A DNA stretch of 64,000 nucleotides from Amyelois transitella (Eukaryota > Arthropoda > Insecta > Lepidoptera > Pyralidae): positions 8,320,501 through 8,384,500 of the forward strand of contig NC_083518.1 in NCBI RefSeq assembly GCF_032362555.1, given 5' to 3'. The translations under genes were made by a program, and so were the position numbers. Position 1 is the stretch's first letter. Each line of letters opens with the position of its first letter. Below the pieces are notes generated by a model that was not told where the DNA came from, ran no database searches, and saw nothing but the letters and a program-made list of their open reading frames with translations. Below are positions 12,130 to 24,000 of the stretch, in pieces.

Positions 12130-14068
12130 ATGAATAACTTAAAATCGATTGTGATGCCTAAAGTAATCCAAATAAGATCGATAAAAAAGTATCGTAATAT
12201 ACCGACAAAGTTAATTGTCGCGTTTAAAATAATGCAAATTTACCTAGGCTTAGATTTCGGCTTCTTAAAACTTAAATCGTTTAAATTGAAAATCTTTTTC
12301 AGAATCATAAATTTTTGTCAGTGCGTTTTTATAACTGTTTTTGATAGTTATTCATTATTTATTACATCGGATAACCCGTTTATGATAGTGTGGTGTATAT
12401 GTTATTTTATTGCTTATTTCTTCTACGTATTGGTGACATCATTTTATAAATCCAAGTCGTTTTACGATCTCCTGCATGATTTGTACGATGTTGACTCGAA
12501 AATTGGGTGTGATAGCTACTCTTACAAGATGGAACGGAATATTCTGTTCTGTATAATTCTTGCTCTCTTCGTTAGGTTACTGATCGCCTTCACAATGTGT
12601 TTTATTGATAAATTAGATTTTTTGTATGTGTTACTCACTTTTCCCATAGGTATTCCTCCTTATTTGTGTAACGATATTATTACCATAATGTTAATTTTTG
12701 TTTTTTACTCTGTAAGTTGCCGAATTGTACAACTTGTCCATTTTATACAAGGCAAAGGCATAGATATTGTGTCCTGTCAATATATTTACAAGTCTATGAT
12801 CGATTCCACAGAGCAGGTCATGAAACTATTTAAAGTCGTAGTAAGTATGTACTGTACATACATATAGTCACGTCTTTATCGCTTGCGGGGCAGACTGAAC
12901 AACACTTTCTAAAAGACTGAAAGGCCACATTGAACTGTGACAGGTTGCTAGCTCATCGCCTTATAATAACCCTAAGTTTAAGCCTTTTCCTTGATATGTA
13001 TGATTAATCTATGTAATTAAACTCCAAGTTTTATGTAGTAATGTCCACAAAAAGTCGTTATTTTCAGTTTCTTATTAGCTTCTGCTGTTCTACTCCTCAA
13101 GTATTGGCGATAATCTATTTCGTATTTATTCACATCAAAAGTAACGATGCGAATGAAATTGCAGTAAGTAATTATTTAGTGTCACGATTGTTTCATTAAA
13201 TACTTATTTACGTAACTTGCATTGCACAAATATAATAGTCTCATAAATTCCATAAGAAGTACTATTTGTGTCATTGTTTCAAACTAAATATTTAACACCA
13301 ATGGACCGATTTTATAAAAATCGAAGAGTTTGTAAGGAGGAATTTACGTAGATAGGTATTTTTATTTTTGGAACTTATAAGAGTGGAGTTTCGGATAATA
13401 AGTTTAATAAGGATAGTTAAACAATCCTCAATATTATTGTATCAACGATTTTTCAGAATCCCGCATTCCTCTTTTGTGCAATGGTAGCCGTGACCCCCCC
13501 CAGCTTTGATGCTAATATTATTACCATCATATTTTGCGGGAAAACTTATTTCTGAGACGGGGAAATTGAAACTAGCTCTGCACAATGTTTTGATGCATGA
13601 AACAGGTAAGTACTTTCTCTTGTCATTGGTATATTTATTAACTTTTGTTTTCTTTCTTCTTTTGGCGTGTCAACATAATTCCTAAAAATCCAACGATGTT
13701 TGAAATTCCCCACTATGCTTTACCACTACAGTACCACCACTTTTATAAATCGCACGAGCTGTCGAATACATCGCATTGGCAGCAGCTCAGTATAGCGCTA
13801 ACCACCGAATCAAACAGAATAAGAACTCAAAAAATATCGACCTCATTACAAGTACAAAAAGTATAAAAAAGTATAAAAAGTACATACATTGATTTCAGAT
13901 AAAATCACCACCAGGGATATCACGCGTTTCATCAGATACATCGAAGCCAGGCCTTTTAGGTTTACAGTGTGCAAGTTCATCCCCATAGACTGGACGCTAC
14001 CTGTGCTCTTAATCAAACTATCTGTCAGTTATCTGATCGTGGCTATTCAGTTTACGTTTCTGAATTAA
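12130..14068 (+). pseudogene. Gr copy B: hybrid gustatory receptor with the same frameshift
   Basis: Exons 12130-12840, 13068-13163, 13457-13605 and 13899-14068, by comparison with copy C. Exon 1 is open. Its first two thirds match copy C (for example FKLKIFFRIINF, where A has FKSKIFFRTIHF). From about 12635 it matches A (LLTFPIGIPP, where C has VFTLPVAILP). It carries the same eight-C tract and 4-base shift as copy A, with TGA at 13553-13555, so about 301 residues and no last membrane segment. It was probably non-functional from birth, because the crossover brought in the broken A 3' half. Confidence 0.8.
12853..12998 (-). repeat. SINE fragment in Gr B intron 1
   Basis: Same minus-strand SINE fragment as in copy A, copied with the unit. 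Confidence 0.6.
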
Positions 14069-14178
14069 ATTATGGGATACTTACTTATCGATACTATATT
14101 TTATAATAAATACGTTGTCAATATATTGGTAATATTCACAGATAAAATATTGTAAGATATTTTGTTATGCATTATGGC

Positions 14179-14472
14179 AAAAAAAAAATGAATATTAGGC
14201 TTACCGACATTGCTCAGGAAGTAGCCCAAAGAAAGTGGCGATGGGCGGGCCATATATGCCGCACCACAGACGACCGCTGGGGCAAAGTGGTACTGGAGTG
14301 GAGACCCCAGAACTGGTCGCCGGAATGTGGATAAACCACCTGTCAGATGGACGGACGATCTGGTCAAGATTGCTGGAAGGAGGTGGATGAGAAAAGCACA
14401 AAACCGTGGAGAATGGCGCGCATTACTAGAGGCCTACATCCAGCAGTGGATGGATATGGGCTGAAGAAGAAG
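14179..14472 (+). mobile_element. RTE-type LINE 3' remnant in the Gr B 3' flank
   Basis: Copy of the remnant at 11091-11385, identical by eye except that the A-run is one base shorter. It was inherited by duplication, not inserted independently. Confidence 0.65.
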
Positions 14473-15216
14473 TATATATATTCTGTTTATTGATTTATCG
14501 CTCATAGTTTTTATTTAAAATATGTCTGTATGCCGATTTTTTGGATAAAGACAATATAGGTACTTATAAATTATTAAAGTTATTCTGGCCATAGATATAC
14601 CTACCTACCTTTTTTATATGCTTAGTAGAAGCAAAAATTTCACAAAATAACATGCATACTCCACATCATTTACAATTACATATCTAATGATATTTTACGT
14701 AATGTATAATTTTAATTAATTTCCATTATTTGGATAGGCATAAATTGACTTATTTTGCTTTACTGTATAAAATGTGTTTAATAATGTTAAAATGTCTGTT
14801 TGCAATGTTGTTTACATATAATTATAATTTTAATAAAATATTAACTTTATTTAACTTTTTTATTATACATCAATTCATACTAAATATTTGTTGTAAGTAT
14901 AATTTAGTTTTTACAAACAAAGAAACAAGTATGTTTGTTAGAAATTCGTTAGTAAATTTAGTTTATAATTTTAAAGGTAGGTAATTAGTTACTTAATTAA
15001 TATTCTGTCAACAATCAATCCATGATCTAAGTCATAACATTTGTAATACCGATAAGGGAAAAGATATTTTTATTCGATACATAAAAAAACAATCAATATC
15101 CTTTCACGTAGGTTCAATCTGCATTAATTATCTTAATACCGAACGAAAATTACACTGCATTTGTACATTTTTCTTTCAAATTGTACGCATTTTAAGTTGT
15201 GACATTTTCGTCAAAT

Positions 15217-17348
15217 ATGAATAACTTAAAATCGATTGTGATGCCTAAAGTAATCCAAATAAGATCGATAAAAAAGTATCGTAATATACCGACAAAGTTA
15301 ATTGTCGCGTTTAAAATAATGCAAATTTACCTAGGCTTAGATTTCGGCTTCTTAAAACTTAAATCGTTTAAATTGAAAATCTTTTTCAGAATCATAAATT
15401 TTTGTCAGTGCGTTTTTATAACTGTTTTTGATAGTTATTCATTATTTAATACATCGGATAACCCGTTTATGATAGTGTGGTGTATATGTTATTTTATTGC
15501 TTATTTCTTCTACGTATTGGTGACATCATTTTATAAATCCAAGTCGTTTTACGATCTCCTGCATGATTTGTACGATGTTGACTCGAAAATTGGGTGTGAT
15601 AGCTACTCTTACAAGATGGAACGGAATATTCTGTTCTGTATAATTCTTGCTCTATTCGTTAGGTTACTGATCGCCTTCACAATGTGTTTTATTGAAAAAT
15701 TAGATTTTTTGTATGTGGTATTCACTCTTCCCGTAGCTATTCTTCCTTATTTGTGTAACGATATTATTACCATAATGTTAGTTTTTGTTTTTTACTCTGT
15801 AAGTTGCCGAATTGTACAACTTGTCCATTTTATACATGGCAAAGGCATAGATATTGTATCCTGTCAATATATTTACAAGTCTATGATCGATTCCACAGAG
15901 CAGGTCATGAAACTATTTAAAGTCGTAGTAAGTATGTACTGTACATACATAGTCACGTCTTTATCCCTTGCGGGGCAAACTGAACAACACTTTCTAAAAG
16001 ATTAAAAGGCCACATTGAACTGTGATTCAAATAGTGACAGGTTGCTAGCCCATCGCTTTAGAATAACCCTAAGTTTAAGCCTTTTCCTTGATATGTATGA
16101 TAAATCTATCTAATTAAACTCCAATTTCTCTTCTCTTCTGTAGTAATGCCCACAAAAAGTCGTTATTTTCAGTTTCTTATTAGCTTCTGCTGTTCTACTC
16201 CTCAAATATTGGCGATAATCTATTTCATATTTATTCACATCAAAAGTAACGATGCGAATGAAATTGCAGTAAGTAATTTTGGTGTCACGATTGTTTTATT
16301 AAATACTTATTTACGTAACTTGCATTGCGCAAATGTAATAGTCTCATAAATTCCATAAGAAGTACTATTTGTGTCATTGTTTGAAACTAAATATTTAACA
16401 CCAATGGATCGATTTTTAATAAAAATCAAAGAGTTTGTAAGGAGGAATTTACGTAGATATTTTTATTTCTGGAAGTTATGAGAGTGAAGATTCCGATAAA
16501 AAGTTTAATAAGGATAGTTAAACAATCCTGAATATTATTGTATCAATGATTTTTCAGAATCCCACATTCCTATTTTGTGCAATGTTAGCCGTGATCCCAG
16601 CTTTGATGCTAATATTTTTACCATCATATTTTGCGGGAAAACTTATTTCTGAGACGGGGAAATTGAAACTAGCTCTACACAATGTTTTGTTGCATAAAAC
16701 AGGTAAGTACTTTTTCTTGTCATTGGTTAATTTATTAACTTTTGTTTTCTTTCTTCTTTTGGCGTGTCAACATAGTTTCTAAAAATCCAAAAATATTTGA
16801 ATTTTCCTACTATGCTTCACCACTACAGTACCCACCACTTTTATAAATCGTTGCGATGTAGTTGTCGAATACATCGCATTGACAATTTAACAACTCAACC
16901 GAATCAAACAGAATAAGAACTCAAAAAAATAACGACCTCATTACAAGTACATTAAACTTAAATTCAAAAACAAAACGTCTCCTGCTATCTCGCTCTTAAT
17001 GCGAACACTTCGTTCGCGGGTTCAAATGGCGCGCTCTGATAGGCTGCTAGCCTCAAATATTTTCGCGCCATATTTTTTTTTTATTGCTGCACAGGTGTTC
17101 GTAATACAGGTACTGTACACTTCTCGGTACGGCATTAGGTTATCAAAAGGGTATAAAAAGTACATACATTGATTTCAGATAAAATCACCACCAGGGATAT
17201 CAAGCGTTTCATCAGATACATCGAAGCCAGACCTTTTAGGTTTACAGTGTGCAAGTTCATCCCCATAGACTGGACGCTACCTGTGCTCTTAATCAAACTA
17301 TCTGTCAGTTATCTGATCGTGGCTATTCAGTTTACGTTTTTGAATTAA
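15217..17348 (+). CDS. Gr copy C: intact gustatory receptor
   Basis: Exons 15217-15927, 16173-16268, 16558-16702 and 17179-17348 join to 1122 nt, 373 residues plus TAA, with GT-AG borders throughout. The start is the ATG at 15217; the in-frame GTG 18 bases upstream is ignored. Predicted membrane segments lie roughly at residues 26-42, 56-75, 85-105, 138-160, 164-185, 238-262 and in the C-terminal two exons. The protein ends in SYLIVAIQFTFLN, matching the TYhhhhhQF signature of insect Grs in the last membrane segment. Length and a large first exon followed by three short ones suit the family. Expected role: contact chemoreception in the dendrite membrane of a taste neuron; the ligand is unknown. 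It has private changes from A and B (for example Asn for Ile in FNTSDNP, and IEKLDF for IDKLDF). Confidence 0.88.
15940..16097 (-). repeat. SINE fragment in Gr C intron 1
   Basis: Orthologous to the fragments in copies A and B, but slightly longer: it keeps TTCAAATAGTGACAGG, lost in A and B. Confidence 0.6.
16951..17150. other. Insertion of about 200 bp private to Gr C intron 3
   Basis: Copies A and B run directly from ACAAGTAC to the AAAAAGTA repeat before exon 4. Copy C has about 200 extra bases here with GC-rich patches (GCGCGCTCTGATAGGCTGCT). I do not recognise it; it may be a short non-autonomous transposon or DNA lost from A/B. Confidence 0.5.
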
Positions 17349-17558
17349 ATCATCGGATATTTACTTAACGTTAGATACTATGTTTTACGATAAATACTTT
17401 GTCAATATATTGGTTATATTCAAAGATATCATATTGTACCTAAGATATTTTGTTATGCATTATGGCAACAAAAAATATTTTGTTCATATAAAACATAGCT
17501 ATAAGTATCGTAAAAAATACTATCGCATTAATATATTAACTTATTCATAAGTACTGAT

Positions 17559-17564
17559 AATAAA
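17559..17564 (+). terminator. AATAAA, candidate polyadenylation signal of Gr C
   Basis: Canonical AATAAA about 210 bases after the Gr C stop codon, followed by T-rich sequence. Confidence 0.3.
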
Positions 17565-17980
17565 GTTTATTTAGTGTATATATTCTGTTATTATTAATTT
17601 ATCGCTCATAAAAATATAAAGGTATTTTACACTCGACGACGATTTCATTTTATGATTTACTAATAAATAAATTTTATTTGTAGCAAATTCAGTAATTCGT
17701 AGTTATTTTTTTTTAATAACTTTTTAATTAGGTATCTAGTCTAGGTACCTACATAATTTAAAAGCAAATTACAATATATCTAATGATAAAAACTTATTGT
17801 ATAAGAGTAAGACAAAAAGAAATTAAACTTATATCAATGAATGCTGTGAATGTGTAACTTACCGATAAATATATTGACAAACATTATTGTTTTAAATAAT
17901 GATAAGAGTAGTTCATAGTCATAACGCACCTTTATAATTAGCGTATAATCGCTACAAAACAGTGATCTTAGCATGTTGGT

Positions 17981-17985
17981 TCAGT
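17981..17985 (+). promoter_or_regulatory. TCAGT initiator-like site before ACS2
   Basis: Arthropod initiator consensus TCAGT, 23 bases before the ACS2 ATG. No clear TATA box sits about 30 bases upstream. It would give a very short 5' UTR. Confidence 0.35.
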
Positions 17986-18007
17986 CATAAAAATAAGCCC
18001 GAGCAAA

Positions 18008-21000
18008 ATGCACGGTTTACCGCGAAAATTATTTTTCCGTGAATTAAAAAAAATAAAGTGGCAAAGAAAATTTGCCACGACAGCCGCGAGGAGGGACGAA
18101 TTTATTCTGAAATCAACTCTCCCTGATGTGGTTATACCGAAAATGAGTATTACTGAGAAATTGTGGCAAGATAAATCGAGTTTTTGGAATCTAGTTGCTT
18201 TGGTGAGTAGCTTTCCTTACTCCGATTAGTAGGAAAAGAGTTCGGGTCCCACCTCACCTACTCGTATGACTATTAAAAGTCAGGTAAAAATTACACAAAC
18301 TACCGTTTGACTGATTACCATATTTTTAAGAGAACCTTATTTAGTTTTAATCAAAGGTTTACTCTCAACACATCTTATTATCCATATTATTCCACAAAAT
18401 AGACAGGGTCAATATTAACAAGATTGAAAGGCCAAACTGGATGGCTATATTATATCGGTAGTGAGATTCAAATAATTATTATTTTCTTGTGCCGAGTGAT
18501 TTCCGGCACCAATAAAGAAAAGAATAGGACTAGTCCATCTCGTTCCCATGAAAGTTGTAAAAGGCGACTAAGGGATAGGCTTATAAACTTGGGATTATTC
18601 TTCTAGGCGACGGGCTAGCAACCTGTCACAGTTATATGAATCTCAAAACAATCATTAAGCCAAATAGCTCAAGGTGGCCTATCAATCTTTTCAAGACTGT
18701 TGGCTCTGTCTATACCGCAAGGGATATAGACGTGATTATATGTATGTATTATATTTTTGGCCAAGAAAACGTAAATTAGTTTAGATCAAGGTTACTTATA
18801 TGAAGACAAAATCCATGGAGAGGTAAATAATGGTTCTGTTTTTTATCCAAGGAAACTAAAGTGATTTCAGTAACTTTGACAAAAACGAGTCATTGCTATT
18901 GTTATGAAGATGTAACTTAATTGCAAATTGCCTTGAGAAATCCTTGCGAGCAACAGTTGTTAATGAAATTACGCGTTTACAAAACATGGAAACATGTTAA
19001 TTGACTCTTTTCCTTCTGTTATTGCTGGTAATCTCGCGTTATAGGTTGTCTTTTTATCTGATCGTTTTGTTAATATGGTTGTGGCTTTATGTTTTATTTT
19101 AATAATTATTATGTATGTAAAAAAACATTGATCCTAGAGCAAGGTAGGTTAGGTACTCCTGCAAAAGTTGCAGAGTTCAAAAGGAGTCGTTTCGCGTAAA
19201 ATCTAGTCTCTATTCCAATCTTTGATCGTGCTCAAAAGCGAGCCCAGGGCTCCTCTTTACAGAGGGACGCAACCGGACTAACAGGAGGGTAATGATGATA
19301 CGTTTTGTGGTAGTTTGTTATACATTGAATTATGTCAAATCAACTCTCAGTTAAATGAAGCCATATAGTGTATTCAGCTTAGTAACTAAAGATTAGCGCG
19401 AGATATCTAAGTCAAGGTTTCCCAGAATCTAAAAATGGCAATGTGGACTAATTACTGTCACGCATAATCACGTCTCCATCCTTTACGACGTAGACATAAG
19501 CAAAAGTCACAAGACTAGAATGCTACGTTTAGCTAGATGCTGGACTGGTAGTGATGATAAATAAATAAATAAATATATACGGGAATAATTACACAGATGA
19601 TGTAAACGCTCTTGTTATAAAATCTAAGTGTCGTGTAGCTGAACGGGGCCATTCAGTCTTTCCAATACAATTGGCTCTGTCTACCCCGCAAGGGTTATAG
19701 ACGTGACCAAATGTATGTATGCATTTTCAGGAAAGCGTCGAGACCAAGAAGACGTACACTTACGAGCAACTTCACAGATACTCAGCGAATTTCGCAACGT
19801 TCCTTCTCAAGCATGGTCTGAAACCTGGTGACGTGGTGGCTGTCATGCTTCCCAACTGTCCAGAGTTCCCGGTTGCTGCTCTGGGCACGTTACAAGCTGG
19901 ATGCGTGTTGGCAACTATCAACCATATTTACAAGGAGTGTAAGTTGATATCAATTTCTTGTTAAAACAAGTTGTTGTTGCCGTGCGGTTCCCGGCACCAA
20001 TAGAAAAAAGAATAGGATCACTCCATCTCTCTCCCATAGATGTCGTAAAAGGCGACTAAGGGATAGGATTATAAACTTGGAATTCTTCTTTTAGGCGATA
20101 TGGGCTAGCAACCTGTTACTATTTGAATCTCAATTCTATCTTAAAGCCAAATAGCTGAACGTGGCCCATCAGTCTTTTCAAGACTGTTGGCTCTGTCTAC
20201 CCCGCAAGGGATATAGACGTGATTATATGTATGTATGTTAAAACAGATTGACTAAGTATAGGCACAAGAAGTATTAATGAGATCTTTGAAAGACTAAGGT
20301 CTTAAATAAGACCGTAATCGGAAACGGTAAGTCGTCGTCACTAGCGGGACTAGCGTGGCACGCGCGATGCCGTTTCTATCGCGTGATAAACTATCGCTGT
20401 TTCACTTTTTATTATGACGGGTCAGCAATAGTTTACAGATCTCAGATAAACACGACTTGTTATCCAGAGTGATTTAATCAGCGCCATCTAGTGGTAACGC
20501 GATGGCACTAATGCAGTTCCATACATGTTTATTGTGCATATGCATTTACCCGCTCGACGCGTTTGATCGAGTAAAACTCGCACTAACCCCTATTAAACTA
20601 ATATCCTAATGTTCTACAAACCTGTCACAATCTGAATCTCAATTCCCTCGTAAAAGTGATCTCCGAATTTTGTGTCACGTGGCTATGCCCAATTTTGGAC
20701 GAAACATGTTGGGGATATTTATCTGTAATTTTTCGACGAAGCATCTCGCTGATAATACCTACTGGTTTTTTTTTAACGAAGCGTTTAAGTTTCTTTTGCC
20801 ATTTTAAAAAGCATGTTATAAAAAATATACTCTTTTAAAAAACTTTGATTCTTCATAAGTTATTTAAGCTTGTGTCAACTTATATGCCAGCAACTGTTCT
20901 TTCGCAAAGCCGGATAAATATATTTTTATGATCATCATGATGATACTTCGTAAAGTTGGTAGGTATACCACCAATAAACAATAGTTGATAATAAAGCAAG

Positions 21001-24000
21001 CGATGGGGTAAAGATAAGATGGGATATGAATATAATACTGACAAGATATTTATTTTTTATCATCAGACTAAGATTAGGTATATTAATACATAGGTATTCA
21101 AATCCACGGCTTTACTTGCATTTTAATCTTTTGCGGCAATTTCCACAAGAACAGTTTCATTATTCGTGACGATTTATTATTAAGTTTTAGAAGTTTAAGA
21201 GGAAGGTAACCAAAATCAAAATACTTACAGCATACTTTTCAACAAATCAAATTGTCCGAGTAATCCAAAAAAAACAAACAAGGAAAGTAAATAAATAACA
21301 ATTGAAAACTTCTTATTTTTTAATAACAGTTTAAAAAAGTTTTTTTTTTATATAAAAACGAGCGGTAGGTCTTTGTGACCACCTAGATGCTGGATTTTCA
21401 GACCTAACGCTTTAGTTCATGTTATCACCTAAATACTTACCTACTCGCTTTTGCCCGTTCCACGGTTTTTCCGTGAGAATTTACAGAAAAAAAATTGGAG
21501 TTATTTCTAAAGATTCTAAAAGATGGATTTTAATGAAATTACTTATGTATTTTATAAAATTACGGTCTCTTTGTTTAGCACAGCCCGACACGCACTTGCC
21601 AATTTTATCAAGCACGAACTTTGGCCCAACGTGTGAGTGCTTTAAGTTTATAATCTGTTAATCTTTTTATCTTTATCAGATAAGGTGCAAATTTCATAAT
21701 ACTTTAAATGGTAGTGAAGTCATTGTTTATATTTACTTTAATACTAGCCATTTTATATGGCTTTTCATGCTTAAGGAATTGTTTGATGCAGGTTTTCGCG
21801 TCATGTTTTATGATGGAATTGAGATTCTGAGATGTAGACCAGTTACTATCTATATAAAAGAAGAATCCTAAGTGTAAATCATTGTATTTTTTGCAGTCGA
21901 AGTTGGCCATCACGCAACAATAGCAGAACCAAAAATTATAGTAACAATACCAGAATGTTACGATTCAGTAGTGAAAGGTTTGAAAAGCGCAAAAAACAAT
22001 TCAAAAATTGTTATTGTAGAACATGCAAACACAAAAACGCCAAGTGGTACAATAAAATATTCTGAAATTGCTGAAAACGGTGACGCGGATTACGCACTTC
22101 TAGATAAAATTGAAAGGAATGAAGACGATATAGCTTTAATACCTTTTTCGAGTGGGACTACAGGGTTACCTAAAGGAGTGCAGATAACATATAAAAATAT
22201 ATTGGCGGCCATGGAAATAATGCAAAGAAAAGAGACTTGTTTCCCAAAGTTATCTAGCAGTGAGTACTTGTCATTAATTTTACTCGTATTATTACAACGG
22301 CTAATCGAAACCTTATACTAGGTATGTTATAATTTCAGGGATTTATTCGTTCAATACAGATGATTTAGTTGAATGTATTATTTATATTCTCGATCTTTGT
22401 CTTCTAGATAAAATAAATTGCATTATGTACCTATTCACAAGAGATGGTATTTATGAAAATGTTCACCTATTTTGCTCTTAATATTTAAGTGCAAACTTTG
22501 TACATAATACAGTCAACAGTTTCATAAAATTTTATGTATTCTCAATGTTTTGATTTCAGGTACATTCCAAGACATTGTACCTTGCATCCTGCCTTTCTAC
22601 CACATCTACGGTATGATAGTTACACTTCTAGGCCACCTCTCTAAAGGATGTAAACTCGTTACTTTGTCGTCATTTTCTGCTTCCTTGTATCTAAATCTAT
22701 TGAAGACTCAAGATGTCACCCTGTTGTATGTTGTGCCTCCAGTTGGTGAGTTACTATCATTGCACATATTATGATGGAGAGGATGAATGAAAGCAGGTTG
22801 ACTAAGCAGATATACAAGGAGAGTGTGGAGGGAAAGGTCGGAGTGGGAAGACCTAGAAGAACGTATCTTGATCAAATTAAGGACGTCCTGGTAAAGGGTC
22901 AGGTCAAAAGTACCCGAAACCGCCGAGCTTGTATGAAGAGAGTTATGAATGTGGATGAAGCGAAGGAAGTATGCAGAGATCGTGGCAAGTGGAAAGAGGT
23001 AGCTCTGCCTACCCCTCCGGGAAAGAGGCGTGATTTTATGTATGTATGTATGTATGTACATATTATTATGTCCTTCAAATGCTTTGGGAAATCGATCTAT
23101 AGTCATCATAAAATTATCAAACTGGTGTTTAACTCCTTTTTTTATTCTAGCTATATTGTTGGGAAAACATCCAGATGTGAGTTCAGAACATTTCCGTAAA
23201 GTCCGTCATGTGATATGTGGAGCTGCGCCCCTGGCCGCCTCAGACGCTGAAGCTATTTTGGAGAAGAGTAATGTATGTATTTTGAATATGAACTTCCTAC
23301 CTAGTGTTGATCCATTAATCACGAGTTTGATAAAGTTTGTAAAAAAATACAAAAGGAACATTCTCTAGTTGGTAAATTAAGAAACATTGATCAGTATATT
23401 TTTTTACTACGTATATAATACTTAACTTTAAAACTTTTGTTAGCTATACTTTTGTTCTTTGAGGTCATTGTGTAGTTAAAAAAAAAATTTGACAGATTTT
23501 AAAATGTTCACTTATTACTTTCTTTTAATTTGTTTATATGTCAAGACTCAAGTGGATTACCGTCTGTCCAAAGTACAAATGGATATGATAAAACCAAATA
23601 ACAACAATATAGATAATGTCACTTCAATAACAATGATCGTTGAAATTAATATCTTTCAGTCTACAATTTTGGATTTCAATAATACCTATTGGTCTACAAA
23701 AATTAATTAACTTCTTTTCAAAAGTTTTAAAGATATAGGGATTTACTCATGTTTAGACTAATTTATTAGTATTACAACTGCATGATATTGTTCAGGACAG
23801 TTTTATCTTTGTACTTGTAAGAATTTTTGGTACTATGGGTTATTTTTTATTCAAACATGTGCTTTTTAGGTTTCTTGAGTCAACAGGGAACTTTCTGAGT
23901 TTAACTATTGTTTGTTCACCTGTATGTCTGTCATTAGCGAATAATCTTTGTACATTTGGCTTGTGTTTAATGGTTTTAAGTTTTCTTTTGTTGGATACTG

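Larger units (their letters stand above)
11431..14518 (+). repeat. Tandem duplication unit B (hybrid Gr copy)
   Basis: Middle unit. From its left edge to about 12630 it follows unit C almost base for base. From about 12635 on it follows unit A almost without difference (A-run 10 versus 11, plus two substitutions in exon 1). This is the pattern of a recombination product. Confidence 0.85.
14519..17610 (+). repeat. Tandem duplication unit C (intact Gr copy)
   Basis: Third unit, ending near the TTTATCGCTCATA sequence that also precedes the A/B and B/C junctions. It lacks the LINE remnant of A and B and has its own insertion of about 200 bp in the last intron. Confidence 0.8.

Noticed and set aside
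11431-14518. Unit B as a pure assembly duplicate of unit A
   Set aside because: Its 5' half follows C rather than A, so it is not a simple duplicate. A haplotype-joining error cannot be excluded without reads.
22771-23199. Open frame of 142 codons on the + strand
   Set aside because: Its first 85 codons are the RTE-type LINE 3' end; the rest runs into the (TATG)n tail and ACS2 exon 5 in a wrong frame.
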